Origin: Prochlorococcus sp. AG-347-K18
GTDB taxonomy: Bacteria; Cyanobacteriota; Cyanobacteriia; PCC-6307; Cyanobiaceae
Direction: 5' to 3'
Length of the DNA: 64,000 nt
NCBI GenBank assembly: GCA_003281365.1
Contig: QCCF01000002.1
Span: 205,709 to 269,708 of the forward strand
The notes beneath the pieces are model-generated. The model had not been told where the DNA came from. It saw only the letters and a program-made list of their open reading frames with translations, and did no database searches. The position numbers and the translations under genes are program-made. Shown in pieces: positions 21,834 to 35,334 of the stretch (position 1 is the first letter of the stretch; each line of letters opens with the position of its first letter).

Positions 21834-23075
21834 TTAAGGCAGAAAACTAACAATATTATTATTTAAATTTCTATTTGATAAATAAATATTAATGTGGTTA
21901 AAAATCTCTGGTTCATTAAAAATTATATTTTGAATCATTTTAGAGGGTTCTACAAACGAAATTTTGCTTTTTACATATATCTCCTTAGCTGCTAATTTCC
22001 CAAGGATTTTTGTAGAATAAACAGCAATTGCTGCTTGAATAATTGCTATAGGTCCATAAGTTAATAATGAAAGCCCGCTAGTGTAAGGAGCTGATAATAA
22101 AATTACTTTCTTGATTAGGTTTAAAGATGAATTTACTCCGACATGAGTGAAACCCAAAAATAAATTATTAATGGATATATTTTTAAATATTTTTCTACTT
22201 GATTCACCTTTCAAATTTAAGCCATAAATCTTACTTAACTCACTAATTAATGCCGTATCTAATGCAAAACTACCAGCAACATCAAATAAAATAAAAGGAT
22301 TAAGAGCTACTGCTGATGCTTTTATCGTTGAAAATCTACCGATAGTTGACTGCGCTAATTTCTTCCTTCTTTTCAATCTTTGCTCTTTTATCTGCAGAAA
22401 CATTTGGTCAGCTAATTGCAGAGAATTTAGGGTCACAAATATCTCGCCATATTGATTTATTATTTTTGTTAAATAATTTTTAAGATTGTTTTTATGATTA
22501 ATGATGATTGGAATATGTAAATCTTTTGGAAGCTTAAATTTTATACTTTCTATTATTTCTTTTAATTCATTCTTATTAAAAAGATCAATTTTATTTAAAA
22601 TTACAATAATTTTTTTTCCATCCTTAATCAAAGAGCTGATTTCACTTAATTCATTTCTATTTAAATCACCTGAAACTATGAATAAAATGAGATCTGAATG
22701 GTTTATAAAAGAGTAGACTTTATCTGGGTATTTAATTTTGCAGAAATCAAAACCTGGAGCATCTATCAACTCCACAGTATTGAGTGTTTGATCTTTAATG
22801 GGCCAAACTTCTGCTTGTATTGTTTTTGTAGTGCCATTGATAACATTTGTTTTGAAGATATCTTTTTTAAATAAAGAATTTAAAACGGAGGATTTCCCTA
22901 CTCCTGATTTACCATATATGCCAATTCTAATTTTTTTTTCTTTGAGTCTAATAAGTTGTTGATTAAAATAAATTATTTCTTTATTAAAAAAACTTTTTTC
23001 GAAGTTGGTAAGATCAATTGTCTCCCACCAATTTCTTAAAAGTAAATAATTTTTATTAATTTTCAATTGTTTCAT
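21834..23075 (-). CDS. Era-like GTPase with C-terminal membrane domain (DUF697-type)
   Basis: 413-aa protein. The GTPase domain has G1 GIYGKSGVGKSS (about 53-64), G3 ELIDAPGFD and G4 VILNKID. The second half is hydrophobic and Ala/Gly-rich, like the DUF697 domain of membrane-associated GTPases. Target unknown. It lies in a minus-strand operon between the CNNM-type gene (3 bp away) and nadD (8 bp away). Confidence 0.82.
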   Translation of the reverse strand: MKQLKINKNYLLLRNWWETIDLTNFEKSFFNKEIIYFNQQLIRLKEKKIRIGIYGKSGVGKSSVLNSLFKKDIFKTNVINGTTKTIQAEVWPIKDQTLNTVELIDAPGFDFCKIKYPDKVYSFINHSDLILFIVSGDLNRNELSEISSLIKDGKKIIVILNKIDLFNKNELKEIIESIKFKLPKDLHIPIIINHKNNLKNYLTKIINQYGEIFVTLNSLQLADQMFLQIKEQRLKRRKKLAQSTIGRFSTIKASAVALNPFILFDVAGSFALDTALISELSKIYGLNLKGESSRKIFKNISINNLFLGFTHVGVNSSLNLIKKVILLSAPYTSGLSLLTYGPIAIIQAAIAVYSTKILGKLAAKEIYVKSKISFVEPSKMIQNIIFNEPEIFNHINIYLSNRNLNNNIVSFLP

Positions 23076-23078
23076 GAT

Positions 23079-24056
23079 TTATTTTTTCCACCAACCAGCT
23101 AGTACAGATAAAACAGCTTCTGCTCCGATAATCCCCACAAACCCCCCAAATTCATCTACTACTACTTTTACTCCTTTATTGTTATTGTCAAATCTTGTTA
23201 ATAATTGATCTGCCTTAATCATTTCGGGGATGTAATCCACAGGTTCGCAAATTTCTGATAATAATTTTTTATTTTCCCCATTAATTATTTTTGCTAACAT
23301 TTTTTCACGTTTAACTACCCCTTGTATTTTGTCAACTTTATCTCCTAAAATAACCCACCATGGAGAGTTATCAGACATTATAAGTTTTGAAATTTCATCA
23401 AGATTTGAAGAGCCATCAAGACAAGGAGCTGATACCCTAGGGATCATTAGATCTTTGGCCTTTAAGTCATTTAATTGGAACACCTTAAATATCATTGCTG
23501 CTTCATCAGCCTCTATAACACCTTTCTGGCTCCCTATTTTTGCCATTTGTCTAATTTCTTCTTCATCAGTAGAAATTTCATTTTCAGCAGTAATAACTGG
23601 AAATATTTGTTCTATTAATATTAAGAATGGCCTCATCAAAGTATTTAATATTCTCAAGATAGGAACCGACAATAATGCTGTTTGAACTGAAAATCTTGTA
23701 CCAAGAGCTTTGGGTAATACTTCTCCAACTAGGACTACTAATATATAAAAAGCAATTGAAAACAAAGTTAAGCCATAACTACTTTTGATTACCAATGCTC
23801 CGTATACTCCTAAAATAAGACTTCCAATTATATTAAATCCATTATTTGTAATAGTAATTACAGTTAGCGTTCTACCGAGATGTTTTCTAAGTTTAAGGAG
23901 TTGATTCGCTGAACTTTTGGGCTTTTGTTTTGAGGCTATTTCTATAATCCTAATCGAATTAACTGCCAAAAAAGCTGCTTCTACTCCCGAACAACATGCT
24001 GACCCAACTAAAATAATAATGATGAGCAAAATTAAACCGTAAACACTTGGTTCCAT
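23079..24056 (-). CDS. CNNM/CorC-type membrane protein with CBS domains (hemolysin-like)
   Basis: 325-aa protein. About four hydrophobic segments form an N-terminal DUF21/CNNM domain (SACCSGVEAAFLAVNSIRI, LVVLVGEVLPKALG). A CBS pair follows from about 195 (VFQLNDLKAKDLMIPRVSAPCL). The family is linked to Mg2+/Co2+ export; substrate is inferred. The large C-terminal CorC domain is absent, which is a common short form. First gene of the operon leading to nadE. Confidence 0.85.
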   Translation of the reverse strand: MEPSVYGLILLIIIILVGSACCSGVEAAFLAVNSIRIIEIASKQKPKSSANQLLKLRKHLGRTLTVITITNNGFNIIGSLILGVYGALVIKSSYGLTLFSIAFYILVVLVGEVLPKALGTRFSVQTALLSVPILRILNTLMRPFLILIEQIFPVITAENEISTDEEEIRQMAKIGSQKGVIEADEAAMIFKVFQLNDLKAKDLMIPRVSAPCLDGSSNLDEISKLIMSDNSPWWVILGDKVDKIQGVVKREKMLAKIINGENKKLLSEICEPVDYIPEMIKADQLLTRFDNNNKGVKVVVDEFGGFVGIIGAEAVLSVLAGWWKK

Positions 24057-24130
24057 TAAAATAGATTAGTTCCTAAATCTGTTTTAATTCATTCTTCCAT
24101 TTTTTTTAAAAACACGCCAATAAAGAATTT

Positions 24131-25456
24131 ATGTTTAAAACTAACAAAAAAGTTTTTGAAGAAAGAAGAGAAATTTTTCTAAATAAACTTGGGGGAAAAG
24201 CTGCTATTATCCCCGCGGCTAACCTTGTAAAGCATCATGCCGATTGTGAATATCCTTTTAGACAAGATAGTAATTTCTGGTATTTAACTGGTTTCGATGA
24301 GCCGGATGCAATCGCATTGTTCTTATCTCATAAGCCAAAGGGAGAGAGATTTATTATGTTTGTTGCTCCTAAAGATGTTATGAGTGAAGTCTGGCATGGC
24401 TTTAGATGGGGTTTAGAAGGTGCTGAGAAAGAGTTTAAAGCAGATAAGGCTCATTCACTAACAGAACTAAGAGATTTACTCCCAGCTTATATAAATGGTT
24501 CTGATGAAATTGTTTTTTCAATTGGTAAACATCTACATATCGAGAAAATTATATTGGATATATTTTCTAAACAACTTGAAAATCGCTCAAGATTGGGTAT
24601 CGGAGCAAATTCTATAAAATCTCCAGAAATTTATTTAAATGAAATGAGATTAATTAAGAGTGAATTTGAAATTCAAAGAATGAGAGAAGCTACAAAAATT
24701 TCAGCTGAAGCTCATGAACTAGTTAGAGAATCAATATCAACTAAAAAAAATGAAAGACAAATTCAGGGTTTATTGGAAGGATTTTTTCTTGAAAAAGGTG
24801 CAAGAGGTCCTGCTTACAATTCAATTGTTGCTTCAGGAGATAATGCATGTATTTTGCATTATACGTCTAACAACTCCCCCTTAAATAAGGGAGATCTATT
24901 ATTGGTAGACGCTGGGTGTGCACTAACTGATTACTACAACGGAGACATAACACGTACTATCCCAATTAGCGGGAAATTTTCTGAAGAGCAAAAAATTATC
25001 TATGAAATTGTCTTGAATGCTCAGAAAACTGCAATTAAAAGTGCTATCACTGGATCTAATTCCAGTACTATACATAATGTGGCTTTAACAATCCTCATAG
25101 AGGGGTTAAAAGAAATTGGCTTATTATCAGGAAGTACTGAAGATATAATTAAAGATCAGTCATATAAACATCTTTACATGCACAGAACTGGTCATTGGCT
25201 TGGCTTAGATGTTCATGATGTTGGGGCTTACAGAATGGGTGATTATGAGGTGCCATTGAAGAATGGAATGATTCTCACTGTAGAGCCTGGTATTTACATA
25301 AGTGACAGAATCCCTGTACCTGAAGGACAACCCAACATCGATGAAAAATGGAAAGGCATTGGAATTAGAATTGAAGATGATGTTTTAGTTAATAATTCAA
25401 AACCAGAAGTTTTAAGTAATGCTGCACTTAAAGAAATTTCTGACTTGGAATTATAA
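24131..25456 (+). CDS. pepP: Xaa-Pro aminopeptidase (M24B family)
   Basis: 441-aa metallopeptidase removing N-terminal residues before proline. The N-terminal domain has FRQDSNFWYLTGFDEPDA. The pita-bread catalytic domain carries the metal ligands in DAGCALTDYYNGDITRT, HMHRTGHWLGLDVHDVG, LTVEPGIYI and IRIEDDVLV. All five expected metal-binding positions appear intact. A small ORF follows at 25510. Confidence 0.93.
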   Translation: MFKTNKKVFEERREIFLNKLGGKAAIIPAANLVKHHADCEYPFRQDSNFWYLTGFDEPDAIALFLSHKPKGERFIMFVAPKDVMSEVWHGFRWGLEGAEKEFKADKAHSLTELRDLLPAYINGSDEIVFSIGKHLHIEKIILDIFSKQLENRSRLGIGANSIKSPEIYLNEMRLIKSEFEIQRMREATKISAEAHELVRESISTKKNERQIQGLLEGFFLEKGARGPAYNSIVASGDNACILHYTSNNSPLNKGDLLLVDAGCALTDYYNGDITRTIPISGKFSEEQKIIYEIVLNAQKTAIKSAITGSNSSTIHNVALTILIEGLKEIGLLSGSTEDIIKDQSYKHLYMHRTGHWLGLDVHDVGAYRMGDYEVPLKNGMILTVEPGIYISDRIPVPEGQPNIDEKWKGIGIRIEDDVLVNNSKPEVLSNAALKEISDLEL

Positions 25457-25509
25457 AATTTGACTTATCTAGTTAATAGATTTATTTTTATAAAGCTTCA
25501 AGTTCAAAA

Positions 25510-25668
25510 ATGGATAATTCAGAGACATACGATTCGAAACTCTCCCAAGCAAGAAGCTTGGCTAGTCAACTTGGAATGTTTGCAGAAGAAAATGATATAC
25601 CGAAAGATCTTTGGGATTCATTGGAAGCTACAATTTATGATTTTTATCAAGTTTCTCATGTTAGATAA
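25510..25668 (+). CDS. Small conserved-looking protein hidden in another frame
   Basis: 52 aa beginning MDNSETYDSKLSQARSLASQ and ending LEATIYDFYQVSHVR. It is acidic and soluble, with helical periodicity. A longer overlapping frame (25460-25696) gives a basic, Ile/Lys/Trp-rich product without protein-like character, so this shorter ATG frame is the better gene. It lies between pepP and psrp3 on the same strand. Function unknown. Confidence 0.62.
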   Translation: MDNSETYDSKLSQARSLASQLGMFAEENDIPKDLWDSLEATIYDFYQVSHVR

Positions 25669-25772
25669 AAATCTTTCAGAAGGTATCAATAATTAAATTC
25701 AAGAAATTTTGAGTAAATAAATCAAAATGTGACCATTAACTGATAAATTATTTATTGTATATACAAAATTGA

Positions 25773-26246
25773 ATGAACTCATCAGATAAGTCAAGTCAAA
25801 GTTCAACAGAAAAAGAAGAAAACATTGATTCCCAAAAATCTAAAAATTCTTCTCCTAATCAAGGAATGATGGGAGCTACGGCTGTATTAGCAGCTGCCAC
25901 AATTGACGAAGATGGAGTCCCCACTGGCTATACCCCCAAACCTGATGAAGGAAGATTTATTATTAAAGTATTGTGGTTACCTGATAATGTTGCTTTGGCT
26001 GTTGATCAAATTGTTGGAGGAGGTCCAAGTCCACTGACTGCCTATTATTTTTGGCCAAGAGATGACGCTTGGGAAAAATTAAAAAGTGAACTTGAGAATA
26101 AAGGTTGGATTACAGATAATGAAAGAATTGAAATATTGAATAAGGCTACAGAAGTCATAAATTATTGGCAGGAAGAGGGTAAAACAAAGAAATTAGAGGA
26201 AGCCAAGTTAAAGTTTCCCGAAGTCACTTTTTGTGGAACTGCTTAA
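25773..26246 (+). CDS. psrp3: Plastid-specific ribosomal protein 3 homologue (PSRP-3/Ycf65)
   Basis: Small-subunit ribosome-associated protein known from cyanobacteria and plastids. The conserved core is [15 protein letters not shown], then [19 protein letters not shown] and [22 protein letters not shown] (residues ~67-135). The N-terminal ~60 residues are Ser/Glu-rich and disordered-looking, an extension beyond the core. Convergent with atpC. Confidence 0.88.
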   Translation: MNSSDKSSQSSTEKEENIDSQKSKNSSPNQGMMGATAVLAAATIDEDGVPTGYTPKPDEGRFIIKVLWLPDNVALAVDQIVGGGPSPLTAYYFWPRDDAWEKLKSELENKGWITDNERIEILNKATEVINYWQEEGKTKKLEEAKLKFPEVTFCGTA

Positions 26247-26248
26247 AA

Positions 26249-26653
26249 TTAGTTTTTTGCAGCTTGAATCCTAGCCTCGGCCTTCGAAATTTCATTCAAG
26301 GCTTTTATTTTCTCTGGATTTTTTTCATTTTCGGAGAATTTGCTAATAGCTAATTTTGCTTCTTTCAGATCTTGTTCAGCATTTTGAACATTAATTTCAG
26401 ATCCAATTTCGGCATTGTTAACTAAAACTATAACTTCATCTGATTCAATTTCAGCGAAGCCTCCCATTAAAGCTATTGATTTCCACTGAGAATTCATTCT
26501 TAGCCTTAAAACGCCAATGTCTATAGCAGTAACTAAAGAAATATGTCCTGGAAGCACTCCAATTTGACCAGTAGTACTTGGAAGGATCACTTCTTCAGCT
26601 TCACCTTGATAAACATTTTTATTAGGAGCTAAAACTTTAAGAGAAATTGCCAT
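26249..26653 (-). CDS. atpC: ATP synthase F1 subunit epsilon
   Basis: 134-aa rotor subunit that regulates ATPase activity. N-terminal beta-sandwich ([36 protein letters not shown]) and a C-terminal helical pair rich in Glu/Lys/Ala. 42 bp downstream of the beta gene. The separate beta-epsilon locus is normal for cyanobacteria. Confidence 0.96.
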   Translation of the reverse strand: MAISLKVLAPNKNVYQGEAEEVILPSTTGQIGVLPGHISLVTAIDIGVLRLRMNSQWKSIALMGGFAEIESDEVIVLVNNAEIGSEINVQNAEQDLKEAKLAISKFSENEKNPEKIKALNEISKAEARIQAAKN

Positions 26654-26695
26654 TAATTTAAAATTTTTGAAGGTTAAATGTATAAATAAAGATAA

Positions 26696-28210
<1,515 letters not shown>

Positions 28211-28338
28211 CTACCACCTCATGGGTAGATTCGTTAAATGGGTTCGGCCACCCGCACAGTTAAAGTATGGTTTAATTGATGCTTTGCGGATTATGTTGTT
28301 GATGATACGGATCGAGAATTTCTCTTTCCATTATTTAT

Positions 28339-28351
28339 GACGCTAAGCGTC
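28339..28351 (+). promoter_or_regulatory. Perfect inverted repeat before groES
   Basis: GACGC-TAA-GCGTC lies 25 bp upstream of the groES ATG. No CIRCE element (TTAGCACTC-N9-GAGTGCTAA) is visible in the 219-bp spacer, so HrcA control is not evident and this is the only clear palindrome there. Operator or leader-hairpin function is a guess. Confidence 0.35.
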
Positions 28352-28375
28352 TCAATCATGATCCTCCATTAATCT

Positions 28376-28687
28376 ATGGCAGCTGTTTCACTTACAGTCT
28401 CTACAGTTAAACCACTGGGAGATAGAATATTTATTAAAGTTTCCGCATCTGAGGAAAAAACTGCTGGGGGCATCCTTTTGCCTGATACAGCTAAAGAAAA
28501 ACCACAGGTAGGGGAAGTTGCTCAGGTCGGTCCTGGGAAACTTAATGACGATGGTTCTCGACAAACTCCAGAAGTGAGTATTGGCGACAAAGTCTTATAC
28601 AGCAAATATGCTGGAACTGACATTAAATTGGGAGGAGATGAATATGTCTTGCTCTCAGAAAAGGATATTTTAGCTGTTGTAGGCTAA
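28376..28687 (+). CDS. groES: Co-chaperonin GroES
   Basis: 103-aa heptameric lid of the chaperonin. [27 protein letters not shown] (the mobile loop) and [14 protein letters not shown] are typical. Followed 51 bp later by groEL. Confidence 0.97.
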   Translation: MAAVSLTVSTVKPLGDRIFIKVSASEEKTAGGILLPDTAKEKPQVGEVAQVGPGKLNDDGSRQTPEVSIGDKVLYSKYAGTDIKLGGDEYVLLSEKDILAVVG

Positions 28688-28711
28688 AATATTTGTTTCA
28701 AAAATTATTAA

Positions 28712-30376
<1,665 letters not shown>

Positions 30377-30409
30377 CTAAACAAATTTTAAAAATTTATT
30401 TTTAAATTT

Positions 30410-30439
30410 AAGGGATCATTCACATTGATCCCTTTTTTT
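30410..30439. terminator. Bidirectional terminator between groEL and secG
   Basis: Arms AAGGGATCA and TGATCCCTT pair perfectly across a 7-base loop and are followed by TTTTTT. The preceding A/T-rich arm lets it serve the convergent secG transcript too. Confidence 0.88.
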
Positions 30440-30448
30440 ATTTAAATC

Positions 30449-30676
30449 TTATGAAATCCAGCCAGCGCTGAGAATAATTGCAAGAGATAAAAATATGAAT
30501 AAAAAAGTCCAGGTTATTTTGTTGAGAGAAGCTTCTGCACTACTTGCACTGTTGAACATTGAGCTTCCACTAGCAGCTATTCCTCCCATTCCATCACCTT
30601 TGGGACTATGAAGTAAAACTAAAAGTATCAGAAGAATTCCCGAAAATACCCATATCCAACTAAGAATTTGAATCAT
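30449..30676 (-). CDS. secG: Preprotein translocase subunit SecG
   Basis: 75-aa protein with two hydrophobic helices (about 5-22 and 52-72) flanking the conserved LLHSPKGDGMGG loop with FNSASSAEASLNK, the SecG pattern. Accessory subunit of the SecYEG channel. 23 bp after gpmI on the same strand. Confidence 0.92.
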   Translation of the reverse strand: MIQILSWIWVFSGILLILLVLLHSPKGDGMGGIAASGSSMFNSASSAEASLNKITWTFLFIFLSLAIILSAGWIS

Positions 30677-30699
30677 TACATTAAAAAGTTGTATTGATC

Positions 30700-32322
30700 T
30701 TATACGTGTTGTACCACTTTATTATAGCCTTTTAATTCGACTTCTTTAATAAGAGACTTTCCTGTCATTTCTTCTGGAATTGGGAGGTTTAATAGTTGCA
30801 ATAAAGTTGGTGCAATATCCGCCAAGCCAGCATTATCTCTTAAAAAAACCTCATTTCCCAAATTAGGGATTTTTCTTTTTTCCCCCTCAATAAAAATCAA
30901 TGGAACTTTATTAATAGTGTGAGCAGTCCATGGTTCCCCTGACTTCCCTTTCATAAGCTCTGCATTTCCATGATCGGCTGTTATAAGAATGCTTCCACCC
31001 ATTTCTCCAGTGGCATTAACTATTTTACCTATACATTTATCTACAGTTTCTATAGCTTTTATTGTTGCGTTCATATTGCCTGTATGCCCTACCATATCAG
31101 GATTAGCAAAATTGATTACAACAAAAGCGTAGGCTCCACTTTTAATTGCTTTAGAGCAACTACTAGTTAGCTCTTCCGCTGACATTTCGGGTTCTAAATC
31201 ATATGTAGCAACTCTTGGAGATGGAATTAAATGTCTCTCTTCTCCAGGTAAAGGCGTTTCTACTCCTCCATTAAAAAAATATGTTACGTGTGGATATTTT
31301 TCTGTTTCCGCTGTTCTGTATTGTTTAAGGCCGTTTTCTGATACTATTTGGCCGATAAAATTATTGAGAGATTCAGGAGGAAATGCAACTTTAACTGGAA
31401 AATTTGTATCGTATTGAGTAAAAGTTACTAAATCTAAATTAGGGAAAATTTTTCTTTCAAAATCTGAGAATTCTTTTTCCGAAAGTGATTTAATAATTTG
31501 CCTTGCTCTGTCTGGACGAAAGTTAAAGCAAATTAAACTATCTCCATCTTTAAGATAGTTTTCAGACATTCGTATTGGCTCTAAAAATTCATCAGTTGTA
31601 TTTTTTTCATAACTCTTTTTTATGTAATCTTGTGGAGAAATATTTGTTACTTTAATATCCGGATCAGTCAGATTAGCATAGGCTTTTTCTGTTCTGTCCC
31701 ATAAAAGATTTCTATCCATTACCCAATATCTTCCACACATAGAGGCTATTTCTCCTGTATTAAATTTCTTAATGCATGACTCTATTTGATTAAGATACTT
31801 AGATGCACTTTCAGCGGGAGTATCTCTCCCATCTGTGATGACATGAATTGCGACTTTTTTGATGTCATTGTGGGAAGCCCATTTTATTAAACCTAATAGA
31901 TGATCAATATGACTATGAACCCCTCCATCGGAACATAATCCCATGATATGCAAAGTAGAATTGTTTTTCTTTAATGAAGCAGCCATTTTGGTTAACTCAT
32001 CAACTATGCCTAATTGATTATTTTTTACAATATTTGAAATCCTTACAAGTTCTTGTTGTATTATTCTTCCTGAACCAATGGTCAGGTGCCCTACCTCTGA
32101 ATTTCCCATTTGACCATCTGGTAGGCCAACATCAGCTCCACTAGCACTTATAAGAGTGTGAGGATATGCATGCCATAATGAATCCATTATGGGTGTTTTA
32201 GCGGTTTTTATAGCATTGTCTGATATTTCTTCCCGATGTCCCCACCCATCAAGTATTGCAAGAACAACAGGACTCTGAGGAATACTTAATCTATTAATAT
32301 TTTTTCTGCTAATGTTTGACAT
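30700..32322 (-). CDS. gpmI: 2,3-bisphosphoglycerate-independent phosphoglycerate mutase
   Basis: 540-aa glycolytic enzyme interconverting 3- and 2-phosphoglycerate using two Mn2+ ions. Alkaline-phosphatase-like motifs: LAILDGWG near residue 23, the catalytic Ser in [10 protein letters not shown] (about 68-77), [21 protein letters not shown], and ITADHGNAE near 450. Length fits the family. Cotranscribed with secG. Confidence 0.95.
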   Translation of the reverse strand: MSNISRKNINRLSIPQSPVVLAILDGWGHREEISDNAIKTAKTPIMDSLWHAYPHTLISASGADVGLPDGQMGNSEVGHLTIGSGRIIQQELVRISNIVKNNQLGIVDELTKMAASLKKNNSTLHIMGLCSDGGVHSHIDHLLGLIKWASHNDIKKVAIHVITDGRDTPAESASKYLNQIESCIKKFNTGEIASMCGRYWVMDRNLLWDRTEKAYANLTDPDIKVTNISPQDYIKKSYEKNTTDEFLEPIRMSENYLKDGDSLICFNFRPDRARQIIKSLSEKEFSDFERKIFPNLDLVTFTQYDTNFPVKVAFPPESLNNFIGQIVSENGLKQYRTAETEKYPHVTYFFNGGVETPLPGEERHLIPSPRVATYDLEPEMSAEELTSSCSKAIKSGAYAFVVINFANPDMVGHTGNMNATIKAIETVDKCIGKIVNATGEMGGSILITADHGNAELMKGKSGEPWTAHTINKVPLIFIEGEKRKIPNLGNEVFLRDNAGLADIAPTLLQLLNLPIPEEMTGKSLIKEVELKGYNKVVQHV

Positions 32323-32458
32323 CTTAGATCAAATTTATTTGTAAGTGATCCAATCTTAAATTTAGCTTTAAATCCTACTCTTTAACAATTTATATTTAAA
32401 ATAGTCAGCTTTTGCTAATTTATGAAAATGTTGAATAAATTCAATTTATCAATAAATC

Positions 32459-32995
32459 ATGACTTATAAAACAAAAAAAATTGTAATACTTAATGAAAAA
32501 CAGCTAAGAAATACCATTTCACGTCTAACTTCTGAGATTATCGAAAAAGTAAAAAATCTGGATAACCTTCTTTTGGTTGGTATACCCACAAGAGGAATTT
32601 ATTTGTCCGAAGTTTTAGAAAAAGAATTATTCTGTAAGACAGGTTTAGAAATAAAAAAAGGCATAATTGATCCAACCTTTTATAGAGATGATCAAAATAG
32701 GGTTGGGACCCGTTTAATCAAAGCAACTGAAATTCCTACACCTATTGAGAAACAAGAAATTCTTTTGATAGATGATGTAATTTATACAGGAAGAACGGTT
32801 AGAGCCGCAATGGATGCTTTATATTCGTGGGGCAGACCTTCAAGAGTGATGTTGTTAGTAATGGTCGATAGAGGTCATCGAGAATTACCTATTCAACCTG
32901 ATTTTTGCGGTAAAAAAGTTCCAACTAGTAAAAATGAAAGTATTAGTTTACGTCTAAATAATATCGATAATGAAGAGGGAGTTTTTCTGGAGTAG
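32459..32995 (+). CDS. pyrR: Pyr operon regulator / uracil phosphoribosyltransferase PyrR
   Basis: 178-aa PRTase-fold protein. The PRPP-binding loop is ILLIDDVIYTGRTVRAAMDAL, the N-terminal GIPTRGIYLSEVL and the VMVDRGHRELPIQPDFCGK block are PyrR-specific. It may salvage uracil, and in other bacteria regulates pyr mRNA; no pyr genes or leader are seen here. Convergent with the Hsp70-like gene. Confidence 0.9.
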   Translation: MTYKTKKIVILNEKQLRNTISRLTSEIIEKVKNLDNLLLVGIPTRGIYLSEVLEKELFCKTGLEIKKGIIDPTFYRDDQNRVGTRLIKATEIPTPIEKQEILLIDDVIYTGRTVRAAMDALYSWGRPSRVMLLVMVDRGHRELPIQPDFCGKKVPTSKNESISLRLNNIDNEEGVFLE

Positions 32996-33002
32996 CTTTA
33001 AT

Positions 33003-34571
33003 TCAGAATATCTTACCTAAAAAATATTCTCCTAAAAAATTATCTCTAATATCAAAACATGTAACTAATAAATCAGCCTTTTCGGTGATTTTGAAAAAAA
33101 GTTTTAAGTTATCTTCTCCAAGATTAGATTTATTTTTTAGTTCGATTCTGAGTGGTTTTTTATCCCATATTATAATTTTTTCTTCACTTTGTACCTCTGA
33201 TAATTTTGGTAATCCGTTTTCAAAAATTACATCATATTCTCTTTCATGTTTTGTTTCTCCGATGATTATTTCAAATATTTTCTGATTATTATCACTGGCT
33301 TGAAGAACCAGTTTAAATGGGGTTTCAGTTGGCCATGTTTGACCTTTGCAGAAAATAGGATGCCAGAAATGTTTTTGTTCTCTTTTATTTAATAATCTTA
33401 TGGATAAACCTTTTTTTAATATGTCTTTAATTTTGACACCCGGGGTCATTGCCAAAGCTCCAAGAGCTATCGATTCAACAGGAGGTGGTGACTTTATCTC
33501 AATATTTGGAATCTTTTTTGTTATCCATTCGTTGATTAATGGTATTTGAGTACCCCCTCCAACGAGAATGATTGTATTTAAGTCATCTAATGTGCAAAAT
33601 TTGCCTCTTGCTTCATTTAATAAATCTTTTAGTAAAGAGTTAAGGTGATTAAGGAGATTATTCTTAATAATAATTTGTTCAAATATTTCTTTACTTAAGT
33701 AAAAATCTTTTTCTTGATATTCATCTATATTTAATTTTAATGGATATTTATCTTCATATGATATTTCAGATGAGCTGAGTTTACATTTTATTTTTTCTGC
33801 CCTTGAGAGATTTATTGAATATTTATTATCAGCAATAAAATTATCAACAATCCATTGATCAATATCTTTACCTCCAATTTTTGAGCCTACTTTGCTTATT
33901 ATTTCAGCACACCTTATTTTTTGTTTTGAAATTGAACTTACATCATTCCCATTGAATTTTAATAATTCGGCTATAGGTCCTGATTTACCTTCACCTCCCT
34001 CTATTTTCACTATATTCAGATCTATTGTGCTACCTCCAATATCTAAGGTCATAATTTTTGATCCAAATGGTACATCAACTCCTAAACTTGCCGCAGTAGG
34101 TTCATCAACTAGTGCTATTTCCTTTACAGAGAATTCCTCGCATAGGTTAACCAACCATTCTCTGTAACCTTTATAAGTATCAATAGGAGCAGTTAAAACA
34201 AGTCTCTTAATTTCATACTTTTGGGAAATTTTAACCCATAAAAATTTTAAAAATTTTTCGCCACATTCAGCAGGTTTTAAAATATTTTTTTGATTAATTT
34301 TTTCAATAGGATTGCCAATTAATCTTTTAAAATTCGAATGAAAAAATAAATCAGAATTTGAGCTTTCCCTCATTTTTAGAGCACTCATACCAATTTTCAA
34401 GTTTTTTGAAGATTCTTCAAACCAAACCGCTGTTGGTATAACTCCTGGTGATGATGTAATATTTGGTATTTCAACTAAAACAGGATTGTTATCCTTTTGA
34501 TTTTGAAAAGCCACCACAGTGTTTGTATTTCCTAAATCAATAGCAAGCGTTCCTGTTAAATTTTCTTTCAT
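33003..34571 (-). CDS. Hsp70/DnaK-like protein, short form
   Basis: About 522 aa from the ATG at 34571 (MKENLTGTLAIDLGNTNT); an upstream ATG at 34592 is also open. Actin-like ATPase motifs are clear: AIDLGNTNTVVAF, VDEPTAASLGVDVPFG, MTLDIGGSTIDLNIV and ILVGGGTQIPLINEWI. The substrate-binding half is divergent and the helical lid appears truncated, unlike full DnaK (about 635 aa). It is probably a specialised Hsp70 paralogue of cyanobacteria rather than the main DnaK. Divergent from rpoZ. Confidence 0.83.
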   Translation of the reverse strand: MKENLTGTLAIDLGNTNTVVAFQNQKDNNPVLVEIPNITSSPGVIPTAVWFEESSKNLKIGMSALKMRESSNSDLFFHSNFKRLIGNPIEKINQKNILKPAECGEKFLKFLWVKISQKYEIKRLVLTAPIDTYKGYREWLVNLCEEFSVKEIALVDEPTAASLGVDVPFGSKIMTLDIGGSTIDLNIVKIEGGEGKSGPIAELLKFNGNDVSSISKQKIRCAEIISKVGSKIGGKDIDQWIVDNFIADNKYSINLSRAEKIKCKLSSSEISYEDKYPLKLNIDEYQEKDFYLSKEIFEQIIIKNNLLNHLNSLLKDLLNEARGKFCTLDDLNTIILVGGGTQIPLINEWITKKIPNIEIKSPPPVESIALGALAMTPGVKIKDILKKGLSIRLLNKREQKHFWHPIFCKGQTWPTETPFKLVLQASDNNQKIFEIIIGETKHEREYDVIFENGLPKLSEVQSEEKIIIWDKKPLRIELKNKSNLGEDNLKLFFKITEKADLLVTCFDIRDNFLGEYFLGKIF

Positions 34572-34671
34572 ATATGATTCATTATGAATCAAATTAAGTG
34601 CTTTTTGTAATTTATGTTTTGAATCGGGCCAAAAAATTGTAAAATATACCTAATAGTGAAAACTTTTTTTA

Positions 34672-34908
34672 ATGAACATATCGAACAATGCAAATATCGA
34701 CTCTAATGATCTTGCAAAAAGAGGTGAGAGCTTAATTAGAAAATCAACTAATAGATATCTAACTACAGTGAGAATTGCTTTTAGAGCTAAACAAAGGCGT
34801 TTCGATGATTTTGATGGATTATTGGAGGAATCAACAATTAAACCTGTACAAAGATCAATTATTGAACTTAGCGATGAACAGGATCAACCAGATTTACTTC
34901 CTGGTTAA
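34672..34908 (+). CDS. rpoZ: RNA polymerase omega subunit
   Basis: 78-aa assembly factor of RNA polymerase in cyanobacterial form: [38 protein letters not shown]. The short acidic tail is also seen in relatives. Two bases separate its stop from the next start, so the DUF1818 gene is in the same message. Confidence 0.9.
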   Translation: MNISNNANIDSNDLAKRGESLIRKSTNRYLTTVRIAFRAKQRRFDDFDGLLEESTIKPVQRSIIELSDEQDQPDLLPG

Positions 34909-34910
34909 TT

Positions 34911-35282
34911 TTGGGAAAAAACCAAGGAAGATGGAAATTACTTAAGGATTTTAAAAAGGGCAAATTTTGCTTTTTAATTGGCGTTGATAATTGGTCAATT
35001 GAGTTACAAAAAAGTGAATTTGACTCACTTTTTCTTTTACTTCTAAGAATTAATAAACAACTACTAAGTATCAAGAATGAATTGATGGATGAGGAGTCTA
35101 TTTCTTTAGAATTAGAACAGTTACCTTGGTATATTGAATTAGAAGGAACAAGGAATGAATGGAGCTTAAGGTTTGTTTTTGAGAGTCAAGATCAAACTAG
35201 ATCTTTCGAAATGTATTGGCCTATACCAATTGCGCAAAATTTATTTTATGAAATAAAAAAGATGTGGGAATCAATGGATTAA
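34911..35282 (+). CDS. DUF1818 family protein
   Basis: 123 aa with TTG as the only good start right after rpoZ. WKLLKDFKKGKFCFLIGVDNWSIELQKSE and LEGTRNEWSLRFVF followed by R.FE..W fit the cyanobacterial DUF1818 family as I remember it. Soluble alpha/beta protein; function unknown. Coupling to rpoZ may be only transcriptional. Confidence 0.75.
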   Translation: MGKNQGRWKLLKDFKKGKFCFLIGVDNWSIELQKSEFDSLFLLLLRINKQLLSIKNELMDEESISLELEQLPWYIELEGTRNEWSLRFVFESQDQTRSFEMYWPIPIAQNLFYEIKKMWESMD

Positions 35283-35334
35283 AAGATAAATAAAATTGGA
35301 AATTTTGGAAAAAATTTCCCCGTGCTTAAAAATA

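Noticed and set aside
25460..25696. 78-codon ORF overlapping the 52-aa gene
   Set aside because: Product is Ile/Lys/Trp/Gln-rich noise and starts at TTG; the ATG frame inside is better.
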